A stretch of 44,371 nucleotides of DNA from JBKQHQ01 sp052148715 (GTDB lineage: Bacteria > Pseudomonadota > Alphaproteobacteria > Rhizobiales > Xanthobacteraceae), in NCBI GenBank assembly GCA_052148715.1, contig JBKQHQ010000028.1, forward strand, positions 1-44,371, read 5' to 3'. This document shows, piece by piece, positions 41,126-44,371 of the stretch. The position numbers were made by a program, and so were the translations under genes. How positions within the stretch are numbered: the stretch's first letter is position 1; every line of letters starts with the position of its first letter. The notes under the pieces were generated by a model, which saw nothing but the letters and a program-made list of their open reading frames with translations, did not search any database and had not been told where the DNA came from.

Positions 41126-44083
41126 ATGGCATTGAGCGCTGGGCCTCAAATTACCTCAATCGAAGCTTGCAATATTCCTCAAGTTCTATGTAATCATTAT
41201 GACGGTCGGGGGAGAAGCAGCTTGCCTGGATTGACGACGGAAGATGTCCTGCGAGAGGAAGCGCGCAGAATCCGTAACCGCGACCTCAAATGTCCGGACG
41301 ATGATCTCTATCAAGAATTGGCAAAACTCGATTCGGCGGCGCTATGCCTTTCGGGTGGAGGTATTCGAAGCGCCGCATTCGCGCTAGGCGTCGTACAGGC
41401 CCTGGCTACTCATCCGCGGTCAAAACGAGCCGCACCGGTGGCGCAGGCCGACCAATCGCTTTTGACAAATTTCCACTTTCTTTCGACCGTTTCGGGCGGG
41501 GGCTATGTCGGGAGCTGGCTCTCTGCTTGGCGCCTATGGGAGCCGCAATTTTCAAATATTTGGAAGAGCCTGATCAAACCCAAGGGCGACGTTTCGGAGG
41601 GCGGATCTCCGGTTTCTTGGCTTCGGTCGTACACGAACTATCTTACGCCGAAAATCGGGACGGTATCGCCTGACACCTGGGCGCCGATAGCACTTGCACT
41701 CCGCAACTTTCTACTGACTTCGTTGGTGATACTTCCGCCCTTCTTTGCATTAATCCTCCTTTTGAAAATCGTCGGCGTCGTCTCCAATTGGGTAATTTTG
41801 TGGGGGCAACCGGAATACTGGACGCCCGCGTGGAGTATTGGTGCCGATGGGTTGTTATTTTATTTCAAGTTTTGGATTGAAGTACTGTCGGGAATTGGTG
41901 GTGCGGCCTGTCTTGTTGTCGCCTTGGCGTTCACGGCGCGAAATCGTCCGACTTACCGAATCGCCGCTGGCAGCGGTCCTGACGAGCGCCAATTCCTCCG
42001 GACAACCATGTTGTGGTCTTTGCTGTCCGCCGTCCTGCTTGTCCATTGGATAGCCTCCGATCTCGTCGGAAACTTGCTGTTGAAATGCGGGCCGCATACG
42101 CCGCAGCCGATCAGCCTTTTTTCTCTGTGTTCGGGGCACGATCTGGCCACGGCCGGAGGATGGAACACGCCGAGATACGCCAATATTCAATATCTAAAGG
42201 CCGGCGCCGCTCTGGGCGCGTTCCTCTACGCTGTTGCGTGGGTTATCGTAGGCCGACGAAAACAAAAAATGATCGATTTTTTCGCATGGACCGTCTCAGG
42301 CGCGATCTATGGAATCCTAGCCGCGGTTGGCTTATACGCATACTTGATAATACCCGACGAGGGCGTCGCTGGCTTGCCGATCCAATTTTTCCATCTTGTA
42401 TTTGGCGTGCCTTGGCTCTTGCTCTCTCAGATCGTTGCAGAGACAATTTTTATTGGAGGCAGCAGCTACGAAGATGGATCGGAGGCCGATCGTGAATGGC
42501 TCGGGAGGTCGTCAGGATGGTACTTGGCGGTCGCGATATCGTGGCTGGTATTAATGTTTTTTGTATTCTTTTATCAGGTTCTCGGTAATACGTTTGTTCT
42601 GAAGGATACGTTGCCGGGCGCGCTCAATGATGTGCAGAAATGGATTGCGGCACTTGCCGGGATCTCCGCTTTGATCACGGGTATACTTGGAAGGAGCAGC
42701 TTGTCGGCCGCAACACCCGAGCAAAGTGGAGGGGGACTGTACATAACAAGCCTCATATTGCCCGTCGCCGCAACAATATTTTCTGTGACATTATTGATCA
42801 TTTCTTCCTCCTTCCTTGATGTACTGTTATTTGGCAACTCTAAAGTACTGCTTGGCGATCGGTTGGGGAATGAGCTTGGAACTATCGGTATAGTCACTCG
42901 ATTGTTAGGCGGCTTCGTCATTTGTGCTGCAGTTGCAGCGATCGCATCTTATTTCATCAATATTAACCGGTTCTCGCTGCATGCGCTCTACCGCAACAAG
43001 CTCATTCGAACCTTCTTGGGCGCGTCGCGAGCGAGGAACCCGGATCCGTTCACGGGGTTCGATCTTAATGATAATCCCGCAATGCACCGCCTTTGGTCGC
43101 CGGTCGAGCCGGGAAATTGGCGGCCATTCCAAGTGATCAACATCGCGCTGAATGCGGTGTCGACGTCCCACCTTGCGTTGCGGGAACGCAAAGCCGCCCC
43201 ATTCACCGTTAGCCCGTTGCATTCGGGAAGCGCGATTGTGGGCTATCGGGGGACAAAGTACTTTGGCGGTGCCGACGGCATTTCGCTGGGCACTGCAATG
43301 GCGATCTCCGGTGCCGCTGCTAGTCCCAACATAGGGTACCATTCGTCCCCGGCGATTACGCTTCTGATGACCGTCTTCAATGTTCGGCTGGGTTGGTGGT
43401 TTGGAAATCCAGGGCGGTCTGGAGATAAGACTTATCGCAATGAAGGTCCAAGGTTTGCTCTGTTTCCGATCGTTGAAGAGGCGCTTGGATTGCCCACTGA
43501 AGTGCGAAAGTATGTCTATCTATCCGACGGCCGCCACTTCGAGAATCTTGGTCTCTATGAAATGGTTCGTAGACGCTGTCGATTTATAGTCGTCAGTGAC
43601 GCGAGCTATGACCCCGACTTCAAATTCGAGGACCTCGGCAACGCGGTGCGCAAGATTTCGGTCGATCTGAGAATCGAAATCCGCTTCAAGGGGCTTGATC
43701 GGCTGAAGCCAAGGCCGACGGATGGCTCCGATGCAGAAACCGACGCGGAATATCATGCAATGGCCGAAATTGACTACATGTCCGCGGACGGCGCCGACCG
43801 CAACGGCCTACTGTTGTATATCAAGGCCGGATATCGGGGCACGGAGAGTGCCGGCGTGCAAGGCTATGCCAAGGCCCATCCGGACTTTCCACATCAGTCG
43901 ACAGCTAATCAGTGGTTCACGGCGTCCCAATTTGAAAGTTATCGTGCGCTCGGCTTTGAGATCACCGACGCCATTCTTAGTCGTGCTGTATTGGAATGTG
44001 AGGGTGCCCACGTCACAAATTTGAAAAGTATCTTGATGATTCTGGGGCGTTTGTCGGGATTGGAAGGTCAGCGCGGCACATAG
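41126..44083 (+). CDS. patatin-like phospholipase split by a multi-pass membrane domain
   Basis: 985 residues. The patatin (PNPLA) oxyanion loop is LSGGGIRSAAFALG (75-88) and the nucleophile is S123 in STVSGGGYVG (S-x-S-G-G, the first Gly of the usual G-x-S-x-G being Ser). The second catalytic residue is D801 in LSDGRHFENLGLYE. Between them, about residues 190-620 contain nine or ten hydrophobic helices. A returning soluble segment near 720 has MAISGAAASPNIGYHSSPA, common to large bacterial PNPLA proteins. It should cleave acyl esters of membrane lipids from inside the membrane. Codon use is AT-richer than its neighbours, especially in the membrane part. The ATG lacks a clear ribosome site. 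Confidence 0.82.
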   Translation: MALSAGPQITSIEACNIPQVLCNHYDGRGRSSLPGLTTEDVLREEARRIRNRDLKCPDDDLYQELAKLDSAALCLSGGGIRSAAFALGVVQALATHPRSKRAAPVAQADQSLLTNFHFLSTVSGGGYVGSWLSAWRLWEPQFSNIWKSLIKPKGDVSEGGSPVSWLRSYTNYLTPKIGTVSPDTWAPIALALRNFLLTSLVILPPFFALILLLKIVGVVSNWVILWGQPEYWTPAWSIGADGLLFYFKFWIEVLSGIGGAACLVVALAFTARNRPTYRIAAGSGPDERQFLRTTMLWSLLSAVLLVHWIASDLVGNLLLKCGPHTPQPISLFSLCSGHDLATAGGWNTPRYANIQYLKAGAALGAFLYAVAWVIVGRRKQKMIDFFAWTVSGAIYGILAAVGLYAYLIIPDEGVAGLPIQFFHLVFGVPWLLLSQIVAETIFIGGSSYEDGSEADREWLGRSSGWYLAVAISWLVLMFFVFFYQVLGNTFVLKDTLPGALNDVQKWIAALAGISALITGILGRSSLSAATPEQSGGGLYITSLILPVAATIFSVTLLIISSSFLDVLLFGNSKVLLGDRLGNELGTIGIVTRLLGGFVICAAVAAIASYFININRFSLHALYRNKLIRTFLGASRARNPDPFTGFDLNDNPAMHRLWSPVEPGNWRPFQVINIALNAVSTSHLALRERKAAPFTVSPLHSGSAIVGYRGTKYFGGADGISLGTAMAISGAAASPNIGYHSSPAITLLMTVFNVRLGWWFGNPGRSGDKTYRNEGPRFALFPIVEEALGLPTEVRKYVYLSDGRHFENLGLYEMVRRRCRFIVVSDASYDPDFKFEDLGNAVRKISVDLRIEIRFKGLDRLKPRPTDGSDAETDAEYHAMAEIDYMSADGADRNGLLLYIKAGYRGTESAGVQGYAKAHPDFPHQSTANQWFTASQFESYRALGFEITDAILSRAVLECEGAHVTNLKSILMILGRLSGLEGQRGT

Positions 44084-44102
44084 TCCATATGCGCGGGGCT
44101 AG

Positions 44103-44125
44103 GCTGACGCGAGGCAAACGTCAGC
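44103..44125. terminator. hairpin after the patatin gene
   Basis: GCTGACG and CGTCAGC form a perfect 7-bp stem with a 9-base loop, 20 bases beyond the patatin stop. No T-run follows, so termination is uncertain. Confidence 0.3.
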
Positions 44126-44276
44126 GGGGGCCGGCATAAGCCAGCGTGACAGTGATCTCGATCTCACGATCGCGCATGAGCCAGGTCTGGCCCGGCGGCG
44201 AAATTAGTCTCATTTTCTACTCTTGCGCGATTTCGCGAGTCGCAGCATGATTGCTCCTGCTCAGAGGGAGGGTGAG

Positions 44277-44371
44277 ATGAAGGTTTTGACGGCGCTCGGG
44301 TTCTTGACGGCGATTAGTATATTGTCTTGCGGTGCGTCATTTGCGCATTGTCCCGGCAACTTGATTCAGGA
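44277..44371 (+). CDS. N-terminus of an exported protein, truncated by the window end
   Basis: Thirty-one codons are present. AGAGGGAGG before the ATG is a strong ribosome site. The sequence is a signal peptide (MKVLTALGFLTAISILSCGA, then SFAHC), either cut near SFA or a lipoprotein with the ILSC cysteine. Nothing can be said about the mature protein. Confidence 0.65.
   Translation, partial: MKVLTALGFLTAISILSCGASFAHCPGNLIQ

Noticed and set aside
41126..44083. Patatin gene as a CBASS-type phage-defence effector
   Set aside because: No CD-NTase, ubiquitin-like or nuclease gene nearby, and the large membrane insert is unlike CapV-type effectors.
1..44371. CRISPR array, tRNA, rRNA, integron or insertion sequence
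   Set aside because: No regularly spaced repeats, no recognised tRNA/rRNA sequence, and no transposase or integrase-like reading frame seen on either strand.

Overview
The window is high-GC DNA with Shine-Dalgarno-led genes packed on both strands. Its gene content is that of a soil alphaproteobacterium of the order Hyphomicrobiales (Bradyrhizobium / Nitrobacteraceae / Xanthobacteraceae-like): a PutA without an N-terminal DNA-binding domain, several solitary substrate-binding proteins (TctC, NMT1 and LivK types), an amino acid:[carrier protein] ligase of the kind first characterised in Bradyrhizobium and Agrobacterium, and a nested palindromic intergenic repeat of a type I associate with this order. 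No rRNA, tRNA, CRISPR array, phage gene or transposase was recognised. The organism assignment is an inference from gene content only.

Layout. (1) 1-4692: a truncated BioF2-like acetyltransferase, then a minus-strand set (acyl-CoA dehydrogenase, amino acid:[carrier protein] ligase, class IV aminotransferase) with its likely carrier protein transcribed divergently. This is the most interesting system here: an aminoacyl-thioester pathway built on a tRNA-independent seryl-tRNA-synthetase homologue, whose end product is unknown. (2) 4737-10506: a minus-strand run with an AAC(3)-I-like acetyltransferase, DUF924, a fatty acyl-CoA synthetase, a nested palindromic repeat, and a COG0523 GTPase translationally coupled to a DacA-type carboxypeptidase. 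(3) 10683-17457: SCP-x-type thiolase, LysR regulator, orphan NMT1 binding protein, PutA. (4) 17688-20377: orphan HisE-like protein, YqaA/DedA membrane protein, two small membrane proteins, cytochrome b561. (5) 20756-26243: two c-di-GMP proteins (PAS-GGDEF-EAL and Cache-PAS-GGDEF) with an exported, non-canonical RidA-like protein between them. (6) 26381-33017: exported phosphoesterase, D-2-hydroxyacid dehydrogenase divergent from a TctC-type binding protein, a twin-CDGSH protein with an ICMT-like methyltransferase, a small TPR protein, a DUF2277/methyltransferase pair, and an EthD-like protein.

(7) 33144-41025 looks like a catabolic island. It holds a LivK-type binding protein, an LLM-family flavin oxidoreductase, a group D flavin monooxygenase, an isochorismatase-fold amidase with the TSGCVRA cysteine motif, split LigB and LigA extradiol dioxygenase genes, a NodB/PuuE-like C-N hydrolase and an LCM-family methyltransferase. 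The combination (hydroxylation, extradiol cleavage, amide or imine hydrolysis) fits breakdown of a hydroxylated aromatic, plausibly a nitrogen heterocycle. The substrate is not deducible from sequence alone. (8) 41126-44083: a 985-residue patatin-like protein in which a block of about ten membrane segments lies between the nucleophile serine and the catalytic aspartate. The window ends 95 bases into an exported-protein gene.

Regulatory structure is mostly inferred from dyads: 18 bp between the acyl-CoA dehydrogenase and carrier-protein genes, a 17-bp LysR-type box at the lysR start, and a perfect 16-bp palindrome before the cytochrome b561 gene. Translational coupling is seen at three or four ATGA/GTGA overlaps.
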